DNA of 64,000 bases, from assembly GCF_964204645.1 (NCBI RefSeq), contig NC_134030.1:15939110-16003109 (forward strand), in the 5' to 3' direction. Positions 20,789 to 31,723 of the stretch are shown here, one piece after another. The position numbers and the translations under genes were made by a program. Position 1 is the first letter of the stretch, and the number at the start of each line of letters is the position of its first letter. The notes under the pieces are model-generated. The model ran no database searches. It saw nothing but the letters and a program-made list of their open reading frames with translations, and had not been told where the DNA came from. Source of the stretch: Tubulanus polymorphus (Eukaryota; Nemertea; Palaeonemertea; Tubulaniformes; Tubulanidae).

Positions 20789-23700
20789 CTAAGTATAAGC
20801 GACTGTATGAATTCCATCATCTAAAATATATCTTTTATCATCAAATGGGTTTAGACTTATCTTTTCAATTTCTTCAATAAACATTTCATGATCTTCAGAT
20901 CTTAAACATCTCATCTTATGTTTTCTAACTTCTTCATTGAATATACAATTGATGTAATCTTTGAAATGAATATTCTTTTCTACTACACTTTTGGTTATTC
21001 CTTTTAACTTTTTAGCTTCATGTTCTTTAGTTTTATATGAATACATTGTAGATCTAATACCTATGAATTCAATCATTTCTTCACCACCTAATTCATCTTT
21101 GAATTTACCGGGAACTTTTTTATTATCATTGCTAAACAATTCATGATCTTTAGGATAATTACTGAAATCAAAATGATGTTTTAATGTTTTTAAATCATCA
21201 GTTATGTTATTAGTTTTTATCTTTAATATGTAACTGTCGGTATCAAAATATAGTATTTCTATATGTTTTTCTCCAAAAAGTGGTTGTAATACATTATAAT
21301 AGAATTCATACATTAGTAATTTTGATAATTCTAAAACTGAAGCGCCAACATAGATTGGTTTAATAAATTTCATTGATGTTCTTCTCATCTTAACTGCAGC
21401 TAAATTTTCATCAAATATTCTGTAACCAATGAACTTAGGATATGTTTGTAAATGTCTAATTCTTTTACCATTACTAACTAACTCAATATCATTTCTATTT
21501 CTAATATATTCACAAGTCTTACCATAGAATGCATTATTCATTAACTTGAAGAAATCTTTTTCGAAATCAGTTTTAGCTTCAGTTCTCTGTTTGGTGTTAA
21601 AATCTATATATTTTTCTAACCACTTAGATTGACTGAATGAAATATATCTATGTACTTATTTTAGAACCATTCCTTGTTTTAGATAAAACTTTAACATTCT
21701 ATAATGTACTACATAATTAGATTTATCTTCCTGAGTTACCATTAACTTTTCTGTATGAATATGATTTTCAGGTTTAATTCTTTTTTGGTAATTTGATAAT
21801 TCTTCATGAGTTACAGTTTTATGTTCGGGACAGTAAGCTAGATTTCTAGATTTAAATTTAATATGTTCAGGATATTCTAAATCTACAACAAAGAAGTAAC
21901 CAGTATCTGAATCATCTGCAATATCTAGAATTCTTTTCTTCCAATCAAATTTATCATTATTTTCATTCTGTAAAACTTCACTTACTTCAAATACTCCATA
22001 AGGTTGTGGTTCCATCATTGCCCAACCATACAAATTATTTGCATCTATATATAATAACTTATATCCAGGGTTATCATTTACATTGAAATATCTATCGCCT
22101 TATACACCTGAAACTCCTCCTCTTATAGATTTTTCAAATAATAATAATTGATCTATATTTGTTAACAAATCCATTTTTATATCTGTAAATTTTAATCCAC
22201 AATCCCATGTAAAACCTGGGCTAGAATAACAATGACAAGGATCAATATTGAAATATTTTAGGTTTACATCTCTAAACCTTTCGAATATATCGGTTAATAA
22301 TAATACATCTGATTTTAAATATAAATCTACTAATTGCCCATGATTTTCTATTTTGAAATGATTCCAAATATTCAATGTTCTATTATAGACTTCATCTTTC
22401 ATTTTTTAATTCATCATAGAATTGTTCTTTCAATAATTCAGTTATGTTAAAATCATTATGTGATTTATAAAATGAATATGGAATTGCTCCTTTATATCTC
22501 ATTAATTGAAAATCATCATTATTTGGGTAGTGTTGCTTTAATATTTTCAATTCATCATCAACTAATGATTTTGATAAGTTGTCTAATGAACTATTTAAAA
22601 ATCTATATGAATCTATAAATCTTAGGCAACCAAATTGGAATGATATATAATTCTCAGATGTTTTAGCTAACATTCTAAATTTATAAGTTGGTATTTTATC
22701 TTTTGATCTATTTGAATTTAATCTTTCTATTTCGTTATTAATTTCTTCTATTTTATGACATAACTGTTTGATGAATAAATGTGCATCATATCCTGATAGA
22801 TTATGAAATATAACTGGTACAAAGTTAATTTTCTTAGCTTGTAAGTTACAATTCTCATGTGCAGCGCCTCTAAACTTTCCATTCAAATGATCATGGTCTC
22901 TTACTTTTTATCTTTATAATTAAATATCTTTTCACAATAATAACATTTATCTGCAAACGCAAATTCTTCTTTATCTTCTTCTGTCATTATAATTTCTATA
23001 TTTGTATTCAATAATTTACTAAATCTTATTTCATATTCAATTAATAAGTCACAAAAATGATTGATAACATTTTCATTTCTATAATCATAATATTCACTTT
23101 CAATTAGTTCTGGATAATCAGATTTAATATATAACCCGAAAGCAGCAGCTGATTGATGAATCTTTTTAATAGTATTTGTTTTTGGTGGTTCATCTGAAAA
23201 ATCATTTTCATTAGAATTTAATTTCTTTCTTTTATAATATATTTCTTTTCTATCTTGATCAGTTAATTCTTTATTTAATGATTCAAAATCTCCATATATT
23301 ACAAATGGTACTTTATTTTTGTAATCATATTTTTTGAATTCTAATATTTTATCTTTTTCATTTGGTAAAACTAATTTACAATAATCATGATTTTCACATA
23401 ATTGTTTATGATTTAATAATGTACTTTCATTACTGAATTTATGTAAACATTTTCTACATAGATATATTTTATTATGGTGATCACTTTCTGTTCTAAAGAA
23501 TAAATCTTTTTGTTTAATCCACATATAATGATTCTCATAATATAATATATCTATAACATCGTTGGAATCATAATCTTTTGATAGGTATAAAGGTTCTAAT
23601 GTATAATGTTTTATATTGTTACCTTTTGTATTTGGTAATTTGATTAAATCAAATACATTTGTTCTTAAATTATTATCTCTTTCTATTTTTGGGACGTTTT

Positions 23701-24733
23701 TTATTATAACAGGATACTTATCTATCTTATAATTATTTTCAAATGGTTTATAATGAGTTAATCTACAAATATTATAAGTTGCAGGATGTAAACAACTAAT
23801 TATAGCCCATAGAAAACATTTATCATCAAAATTTTGTACATTTATTACAGCATTAGTTTTAAATGGTAGTTTAATATAACTCGATGCTTCAATATCTGGT
23901 TCTTTATAATATGATACATTATTTTCATCTATTGGTTTTGATTTAGTTAACTTATTATATTTTGTGTTATAAACATGTAAAGTCATAAATATTATTTCAT
24001 CAAATATTAAACCAGATCCTTCAAAATATTTCTCTTCTATTTTAGTTTTTACTTCATTATAACATTTATCTAATTTATCATCTATATGTTGTTTATATAT
24101 AATATGTTGTGAATGAGAATTTATATTATATATTGGTTTATCTTCAGATTTTATAAACTTTACTTTAACCGATATACTAATTTTAGGATATTCAACATCA
24201 GTTATTTTTATTATTTCTTTCATATTTTCTAAATGTTTTTTATTTTCTTCTAATGTTTTTCCTTTATGAAATTTAAACTCGATAGCTGCTGGGCCAATAT
24301 CACTTTTAAATGCTTCGGTTATCTCTATATCTTTTTTATTATCTAATGAATTTATATAATTTCTTACATCTTCCATGTATGGTCTTTTATTGTTTAATTT
24401 ATTTTTTATGCTTTTAATTGTCTTCTGTTTCTTATCATTATCTTTATCAAAATAATCTTCACCTAAAATATCATTATTCTTATTTCTAATATGACTTTTA
24501 GATTTTAAATGTTCTTTAAAATATCTTTTATCACTGAATGATTGATTACATGTATCACATTTGTATATTTCTTTTTCATTCTTCAATTCATCTAATTTAG
24601 TTTCTAATATATCATCTTCATATTCTAGTTTCAATTTATTCTCTAAATGTGTTATAGTTTTATTGCATCTTGCTTTTTGGGATTAGTCTATATTGATATT
24701 ACATGTTGGGCAGTAGTACTTATTTGCTTCCAT
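20789..24733 (-). pseudogene. DNA polymerase B, protein-primed type (element A)
   Basis: From ATG 24733 (MEANKYYCPTCNINID) the gene shows cysteine/zinc motifs (CDTCNQSF...H; CRKCLHKF), exonuclease ExoI VPFVIYGDFES, KVRDHDHLNGKFRGAAHENC, ExoII FHNLSGYDAHLF, ExoIII DLYLKSDVLLLTD, polymerase motif A DANNLYGWAM, motif B KLMNNAFYGKT and motif C YFDTDSYI, ending near FDDKRYILDDG. This matches the protein-primed PolB of Polintons and adintoviruses. Lesions: an in-frame TAA near 24684, a frameshift near 22890, a small shift near 22397, and in-frame TAAs near 22098 and 21656. It was the replicase of the element and abuts the right terminal repeat. All catalytic motifs survive but no complete protein can be made. 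Confidence 0.92.
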
Positions 24734-24831
24734 TTTAATACTAAATTTTTTTTTAAAATTGATTTTAGAAGTTCAATGATTTATATCATGTATTATTTCA
24801 ATGACACCTTACTAACACTTTTAATGTTTAA

Positions 24832-25128
24832 AAATCTAACTCATACAAATATGAATATTGAAATAATGTTGTAAATATATACTTTTATATTGAATAATCT
24901 GTCAATTTAAATGTTATTCATTTACATGATTATTTTAAGAGTAATAGGGATAATAGGCTTTCAGGTTAAAGGTTGAAGGGGCGAGTGAGTAAAAAATGAA
25001 AATAACAATAATTTACAGTTGAATTAGGAGTGTGCGCGACTAATTCAACTGTAAATTATTGTTATTTTCATTTTTTTACGAGCTCGACCCTTCGACCTTT
25101 GATCTGAAAGCCTATTATCCCTATTACT
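24832..25128 (-). repeat. Element A right terminal inverted repeat with 189-bp palindrome
   Basis: Near-exact inverted copy of the left end. The palindrome is 24940-25128 and differs from the left one by a single base I could find (CACTCG versus CACGCG). The central 12-mer has the same orientation relative to the element at both ends. Weaker inverted homology continues inward to about 24832, close to the start of the polymerase gene. Confidence 0.95.
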
Positions 25129-25134
25129 CACGTC

Positions 25135-25293
25135 TTAAAAAAAAAAAAATTACATTTATTTTTTTACGTAACATAATTTTTCCCTCCCGTATTTTAACTT
25201 TAAAAAACGTAAGATTTTCAGAAAAACGTACTCCCGTAAATTGAGGTTCGTTTCCGTAGCAATTATGGAAAATACGTACAGGTTGGCACCTCT
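25135..25293 (-). other. hAT 5' terminal segment
   Basis: Remaining hAT DNA between element A and the right hAT inverted-repeat tip. It is A/T-run rich with no gene, and ends with GTTGGCACCTCT. It would contain the hAT promoter. Confidence 0.6.
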
Positions 25294-26655
25294 GTTAGAA
25301 ATTAGACAAGGCAAAAGGCCGACAGATCCTATAGCCGTCCGCACTCACTTGGGCTGGTGTATTTTAGGTCATACGGTTCAAGGGTCTCGTAATGAACCGA
25401 GGTTCTGTTTTAAAACGACAGCCATTGAGACTCATGGTACAGTTTTGTCGTTGGACAAGCAAGTTGAAAAATTTTGGGAGACCGAAACGTTCGGCGGCGT
25501 TGACCTCTTCGATGATGATAAAAAATCGTGCTCTGTAGAAGATCACCGTGGATTGGAGATCTTTGATAAATCCTGCTGTTCAGTCGACGAACACTACCAG
25601 GTTGGTATGCTTTGGCCGAACATGGATTCATCCATGCCCAATAATCGATTTCAGGCCAAAATCCGTTCCACAAATCTTAAGAAACGATTGAATAAAGACA
25701 CACAATGAATGGCTCTTTATTGCAAAACCATGAATGGCTACATAGAAAAGGGCCATGCAAGGAAAAGGAGTAATGGAGAGTTACAATCCCTTGGTAAAAG
25801 AGCATGGTTTCTTCCCCACCATGGTGTAGTTAACCCCAATAAACGCGACAAGGCCAGGGTAGTGTTTGACGCTGCAGCTCCGTACCTCGGTGTATCTTTA
25901 AATAATCAATTAATGACAGGGCCAGATTTATTAAACAGTCTGTTTGGGGTTTTGCAGCGGTTTCGTTTAGGAGTTGTTGCCATTGCAGCTGATGTGGAAG
26001 GCATGTTCCACCAAGTGAAAGTTCCGGGGGCTGATTCAAAGTCCCTTCTGTTTTTGTGGCAAGAAGATTTAACCGCTGATGGGGAGCCGGAAGTCTATAA
26101 AATGACAGTACATATTTTCGGCGCAGCGGATTCCCCATGTGTTGCTAATTATTGTTTTAAACGCTCAGCCACTTTGCTTTGCTTTTCAGTGAAGATGCCG
26201 TACAGACTATAATACGAAATTTCTATGTGGATGATATGTTAAAATCTGTATCTTTTCCATTACAGGCCATCGAACTAGCAAAGGAAGTAACAGAAATTCT
26301 GGCTCGTGGTGGTTTCCACCTCACTAAATGGATGTCAAACAACCGTGAGGTACCAGCGCAGATTTCGAAAGATGAGAGAGCCCGTCCTGAATTAGACTTA
26401 GAACTCGACGAGATGCCTGTTGAGAGAGCACTCGGCGTGAAATGGGATGTCGAAACTGATTCGTTCCTGTTCAAGCCAGCTGTTAGAGTGGGAATCCCGA
26501 CGAAGCGTCTTGTCGTTAGTACGGTTAGTTCCATTTTCGATCCGTGTGGTTTTGTGTCTCCTTTTTCAGGGCGAAGTGTCTTATACAGCAGATATGGAGA
26601 CAGAACTTCGATTGGGATACTGCATTGTATGGTGATGTTCTCACACGCTGGCTGA
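25294..26655 (+). pseudogene. BEL/Pao element 1: protease linker and reverse transcriptase
   Basis: Resumes the frame cut at 139: IRQGKRPTDPI, HLGWCILG, HYQVGMLWP, then after a TGA at 25706 the RT block (GYIEKGHARK, FLPHHGVVNPNKRDKARVVF, NNQLMTGPDLLN, DVEGMFHQVKV, HIFGAADSPCVANYCFKRSA). A frame change near 26190 precedes the catalytic YVDDML box, GGFHLTKWMSN and SSIFDPCGF. A deletion near 26570-26690 removes the RT/RNase H connection. The family is BEL/Pao, copying RNA to DNA in capsids. This copy is dead. Confidence 0.9.
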
Positions 26656-26689
26656 AATAGATAAGTGAGCTACATTTTTAGTTGACTTC

Positions 26690-27175
26690 AGACTAAACCG
26701 GCACCATGTAGATTTGTATGTTGGAAGCACTAAAGTAGAATTCCACATATTTTGTGATGCTTCGGAGGCTGGCTTTGCTGCTGTTGTGTATCTCCGAATG
26801 GAGCGTCCATCAGATGAATTTGTGTGTTCGTTCTTGGCGTTAAAGACGAAGGTGGCTCCTCTTGAAATGTTAACTGTTCCCAAATTGGAGCTGGAGGGAG
26901 CCGTTCTCGTTGTCATGCTGTCTAGTTCGCTTAAACATGAGTTGAAGATATTGGAATTTGAGCGCACTTGCTACTGGACTGATGCGGTTTCTGTCCTGAG
27001 GTATATAAACAACATGTCGACACGCTTGAAAACGTTCGTCGCCAATCGATTAGCGAAAATTCACCGTTCTACCAACGCTCAGCAACGGATGCATGTGCCA
27101 TCAGATCAGAATGCCGCTGATGCTGCTACAAAGGGTTTACCAGCAGCTGGGATCGATTGGACCCCATGTGGCTAA
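26690..27175 (+). pseudogene. BEL/Pao element 1: RNase H region
   Basis: One open frame from 26714 carries EFHIFCDASEAGFAAVVYL (first RNase H Asp), LEMLTVPKLELEGAV, YWTDAVSVLRYIN and HVPSDQNAADAATKG, the usual BEL/Pao RNase H landmarks. Flanked by a deletion upstream and a frame change downstream near 27170. Confidence 0.85.
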
Positions 27176-28664
27176 ATGGCCCTCAGTTCCTTAGGTTTCA
27201 TGAGTCTGAATGGCCAGATCAGACTTTTGTTCATGGTCCAGTACTATATCCTTCAAATGTGAAAAAATGTTCTCTGTATAAAACAAGTGTTGTCGTTAGT
27301 AAAGCTGAAAATTATGTTGTGATTCTAGCATTCTTGAATTTAGTCGTATTTCGGATTGCACAGATGTCTATCGATTCTCACCATGGTTCAAGCTACGGCG
27401 GCATGTAGCCTGGCTTCTACGTGCGGTGAGAAAATTCTCATCAGTCATTCCTCGTCTGAAAGTCGACCGAGGCCGGAAAGGTCGCCTTCTATTCCTAAAT
27501 ATCTCCAAAAGAAGTCCCTTGCTCCCGTTACGTCCGTTTTATGACGGAGGTGTCCTGAGAGTCGGCGGTCGTTTGACAAACGCAGTGATACCATATGAGG
27601 CCAAGCATCAGGTTATATCGCCCTTTGGTGACCATATTACCCGCCTTATCGTTGCTGATGTACACGAATCTCTTTATCATGCTGGGCCGGAACATGCAAT
27701 TTCTGAGGTCAGGCAAAACTTTTGGCCCGTAAAGGCCCGTAGCTTGGTGCAAAGTGTAATTAGTAAGTGCTCAGTTTGTCGCCTCAGTAGAATCAACCCA
27801 TCGATCCCTATTATGGCTGATTGTCCCGTGTTGCTGGTTATACCCGTCCTTTTACTTATACAGGTATCGATTATTTTGGTCCCATGTTTGTTAAGCTTGG
27901 TAGAAGCATAGTTAAAAGATGGTGCCGTTTGTTTACGTGCCTTCTAACGAGGGCGATTCACTTGGAAGTTGCGGATAACCTGGAAACCAATGCTTTCATT
28001 TTAGTCTTGCGTAATTTCATAGGCCGAAGAGGTCCGCCATCCGAAATTTACAGCGACAACGGAACTAACTTCGTGGGCGCTGATCGCGAACTTAGCGAAG
28101 CATTGGAACTGCTTAATCAAGCGCAAGTCCATAATCACCTGCTCAAACGTGGCATTTTTCTCCTCTGTCAGCCCCTCATTTCGGCGGAGCTTGGGAACGG
28201 TTAGTGAAATCTTCTAAACGGGCACTGAAACATATTCTTAAAGGGCAGCTGGTTATTGATTCTGTATTACGAACTGCGTTAATAGAAACGGAGTCCGTCA
28301 TCAATAGTAGACCATTAACATACAACAGTACCGATCCGAGCGACTGCACAGCCATTACTCCAAATCATTTTTTGCACGTTGGTCCAACAACGATTAGTGC
28401 ACCTGATATATTCGAACCTAAAGATATTTGCAGTCGCAAAAGGTGGCGGCAAAGTCAGGTCATCGCCGACCATATTTGGCGTCGGTGGACACGCAAGTAT
28501 CTACCGGGTTTAGCTTTACGTAAGCAGTGGCAGTGAGACGGGCTTGGTGTCGCGGTCATTGACCCTGACGGACGTATAAGGGTGGTTAAGGTAAAAACCC
28601 AAAGTGGTTCTGTGCTTACTCGTCCAGTCAGTAAAGTGGCTGTCCTGGAGGAGTCTGTGTGTTA
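27176..28664 (+). pseudogene. BEL/Pao element 1: integrase
   Basis: Spread over three frames: an H2C2 zinc-binding part (HESLYHAGPEHAISEVRQNFW, CSVCRLSR), the catalytic core (YTGIDYFGPMFVKLG, IYSDNGTNFVGADREL) and the C-terminal part (TPNHFLHVGPTT, RKRWRQSQVIADHIWRRW, VLEESVC before TAG at 28662). The segment between the core Asp residues and the catalytic Glu region is frameshifted near 28165. The SDNGTNF box is complete here, unlike in the second BEL element. Confidence 0.85.
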
Positions 28665-28748
28665 GATTTGGCTTGTTCTGTATACGAGATGTTGTGTTGA
28701 TAATTGTGTATTGTGTTGAAGCTCTATGTGACGTCAAAGGGGGTGGCA

Positions 28749-29222
28749 TGTTGCCCACTGTCACCAATTTTCTTTCAGGTCAAGTTTATATGACTTTAAG
28801 TTAATTTAGTTTATTATCCTTTTGGTCTTTATTTTTGCGCGCTTTATATTAGTATGTTGTTGTTAGGTAGTATTGGTAAGCTATTGGTAAGCTGTTTTTC
28901 TGCGGTTTGAATCCATATTAATCTGGTATTATGTAGTGTTGGTGAGCTGTTTCATGGGTGGTTTAATGTTCCTTTATGTTTGCTCTGTACAACTGTACCT
29001 CTGCGCATTCGCCACAGTATTCTGATAGAGGACAGACCTAGGCTCTTTACAACTCAAGAGTTTTAACCACACGCTCGTGTTCTATGTAACTGTCTGTAAG
29101 CTCGCGTTTCACACGTTTGGAAGTCTGATATAAAAGTAAAACCCTGACATGGGGATGCTGGTGGAATGACGAAGCTATCTACGATCTGTGTAGGTCCGGC
29201 GTGAATTTCATCGGCGGCTACA
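28749..29222 (+). repeat. BEL/Pao element 1: 3' LTR
   Basis: A polypurine tract (CAAAGGGGGTGGCA) ends at 28748, and the LTR starts TGTTGCCCACTG. A TATAAAAG box lies at about 29128. I place the end at CTACA (29222), but the matching 5' LTR is outside the window, so that end is provisional. Confidence 0.65.
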
Positions 29223-31346
29223 AGCGGTCAATATAAAAATGTGTAAACATAATTTCGATATTCAAATGTTTTAGATAATATATTCGATATTAGGGGTATG
29301 CAGGTCTCATGAGATAAGCAATTTATAACAGCATAGCTGTCATATAAGGCTCCGCGTACACTGATGGCATGTGTATTAGGTGACAATTCAATTCAATTCT
29401 TTATTGATCCTTATTACATATTAAATTCGCAAATTCAATAAAGTTACAAATTCTTAAATATGAAAATACAACATACAAGACACATGTGTAATTAAAACCG
29501 AATAACATAAACAAGTTATTTAAAATGACAATGTCTACTTCAACCCAGACTAAAGAGGATATCGAGTGACAGCCAACTGGGACCTGGGCCGGCTGGCTGT
29601 TGTTACGCCACACCATGCAAAGTCATGGTGAAACAGACATCAGACGAGCTCTTTCCTCAACATTGGAGGCAATGAAGTTGCAGATCAGTTTAGAGGCAAA
29701 AGTGAATGAAGTCGGTTGGGTTATCATTATTGACGATTTTCAATAAAAAAAATTAAACCACCATTTACACTCGAAGACCTATATCATCTACCCAAACGCC
29801 AAATCTCATAATTCCCCAAATTTAGAACTTCGATTTCAAATTTGCAATCCCACATAATTAGCTTATCCCAAAAATTCTACATCTTTTCGCAGGCATCAAA
29901 TAATTTATTAAAAATTAATTTTCTTGTTTCAAAATGTGACGAGGCGGGCAAATTTTATTTTAATTACCTTTTTTAAAATAAAGAAGCTGGCAGCCTGTAA
30001 AAACAATTTTCTTACTTTTTCCAGGAGACGAGGGTGATTTTCATTTTTGAAATAAATATGTCTCCTTCACTGTACATGTACTGACGTCATATGAAGCGAC
30101 ACTGATAACCCTTCAGTTTGAAAATATAATATCCTAGGATATTGACTAGGATGTAATTTCTATCGACAAAATGGCCGCACATGGAGGCTCTACAACTTTT
30201 GAGTTCCATCACCGATAACACTAAACGATGTATGTTCACTATGTGCAATAAAATCAAAGTATGTTTTTTGCGAAAAGCTTTAATAAACATTTGATCAATC
30301 CACTCCACTTCACACGGATAAATTAATGAATACCAAATAGATCAGAACCTGAGAAGACCAATTCAGTTTGTTCATTATAGTAAAGTATATAGAATATACT
30401 ATTGAATTCACAAAGATTGGCAATGTTAGCTAGGGAAAGAAGGATATCAATGGCGGATTTTGTTTCTTGAATTTAATAGCATGCTGTCGGTAAACGAAGA
30501 AATCCTACACTTCGAATCAAACTAAACGATAAGATTTATTATTTTGAAAACACAACGTTTCGGCTGTTGATTAACAGCCATCATCAGCTGGAATGATGCA
30601 GCATCATCATGCAGTCGGTATTCTAATAGTATAATGATGTTCAATGATCTTCATCATGTTGAAAATCAACATATTCATTTTAATGGTATATTCAAGCAAC
30701 ATATCACGTTAATGCATAATCGGAAAATTAAATCGAAATTCCGAGAACCACCATCTTTAAATTCTGATTGGCAGTTATGTGGTTGATGACGTAGGAAAGT
30801 GCCAAACATGGTAGTCTCCTGCGTTGATGCACGAAGTTAGGTCAACTGACAGCAATTTTCCACCCAAGTTGAAGAAATCAATATCCTTTTATCATCGGTA
30901 TATTAGCATATAATCTGGACTCTAAATCGAATCCAAAAATATTTGAAAATTTACTTCTTTACTAGCTGGCCTTAATTCAGTATTAAGAAATATGATAACA
31001 TGTAGGCAACTCTGGTCAAAAAGAATGCACCAAAAAATATTCTTATAATCCATTCAACCGAATCAAAATCCAAGATAGACAAAATCAGGAGAAGAGATCA
31101 GATAGCATGACTGTGACAGTATTCACTGCTGATTATAATATTATACACACACACGAATTGTCTACACTGCTTTTACTGGATCGGCTGGTCTGAACTGATT
31201 GAGGTCGGCCATTCTGACCATCACAATCTTCATCATCTGAATCTGTAAGAAGACAAAAATTACTTCATTAGGTGATACACATAAATTAAACACAATTTTT
31301 ATGTTCATTCAGAAAATTGAACTTAGAATTTTCGGAACATGGTTTT
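29223..31346. other. Unassigned non-coding DNA between the two BEL elements
   Basis: AT-rich DNA with only short accidental frames. Near 29390 is a TTCTTTATTGATCC-type string often seen at retroelement 3' ends, and at 30530-30620 a hammerhead-like motif, listed separately. No gene recognised. Confidence 0.35.
30545..30620 (-). ncRNA. Hammerhead-ribozyme-like core (retroelement-associated)
   Basis: The minus strand reads CTGATGA (30587-30581), a perfect stem (GGCTGTT paired with AACAGCC around a short loop), then GAAAC (30561-30557). That is the conserved hammerhead core with helix II intact. Helix III and a clear cleavage triplet could not be identified. Such cores occur in Penelope-like and other retroelements. 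It may be a decayed copy. Confidence 0.4.
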
Positions 31347-31714
31347 TGTCAGGGACAGAGCCCTCGCGATAACATAGAAGTAACTGCGAAACGGTTTTAA
31401 CAGGAATACTTTATTGAACTTCCGTTAACTGAAAATGCAAATTATATATCAGACAAACAACAAACAGATGACGTCTAATTATTCAAATATTAATCTATGT
31501 ATTACATTACTTACAACTTCGTTTGCGAACTATGCATCGAGATCCGTCCGTCAAGTAGGCTGGTGGCGTATTGCGACGAGAACAAGGTATGCGAACGAGT
31601 TTATAGCAGGAAATTCTTAGCGTAAAAAGGGGATTACAGCACAGTACACTATGACAACAATAGAGCTACGAGCTAAACCCTTAGTTGACAGATTTGATCA
31701 AACGGTTTGTGACA
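31347..31714 (-). repeat. BEL/Pao element 2: 3' LTR
   Basis: Plus-strand ends are TGTCAGGGACAG and GGTTTGTGACA. It differs from the other LTR at AAATTATATATC versus AAATTACATATC and at ATTCTTAGCG versus ATTCGTAGCG. Confidence 0.95.
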
Positions 31715-31723
31715 TGGCGCCCC

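Larger units (their letters stand above)
14990..24760 (-). promoter_or_regulatory. Shared gene-start motif: T-run, TA-rich, TAAATG
   Basis: Upstream of most element A genes the same arrangement recurs: 5-8 T residues, usually after AA, then G/C/A, then TA(A/T)ATAA directly joined to ATG. Examples are the starts at 15025, 16721, 18081, 18524, 18967 (ATG mutated), 19213 and 19554. The starts at 13746, 20333, 20704 and 24733 have a TATGTA or TATATAA variant. The element B genes share it. A TAAATG start is the classic form of poxvirus-type late promoters, and A/T-rich starts are common in large DNA viruses. Here the function is inferred from recurrence only. Confidence 0.6.
11733..25128. mobile_element. 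Element A: Polinton/adintovirus-like element, 13,396 bp, palindromic ends
   Basis: It begins AGTAATAGGG and ends CCCTATTACT, with CACGTC immediately outside both ends (11727-11732 and 25129-25134), a perfect 6-bp target duplication as known for Polintons/Mavericks. It is much more AT-rich than its surroundings. One ATPase fragment reads rightward from the left end. All other genes read leftward: zinc-finger protein, major capsid protein, a long coiled-coil membrane protein, a run of small genes, a minor-capsid-like protein, a small conserved protein and DNA polymerase B next to the right end. No integrase or capsid protease was recognised, and several genes carry stops or frameshifts. It is therefore a decayed, probably internally deleted genomic copy of a virus-like element. 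Confidence 0.9.

Noticed and set aside
13779-24733. Alternative genetic code reading TAA/TGA as amino acids in element A
   Set aside because: TAA also ends the intact genes in the expected place, frameshifts coexist with the stops, and element B has ordinary sense codons at some of these sites.
11733-25128. A free-standing virus genome or bacterial contamination
   Set aside because: Exact target duplications, nesting in a hAT element and decayed genes show an integrated, old copy in eukaryotic DNA.
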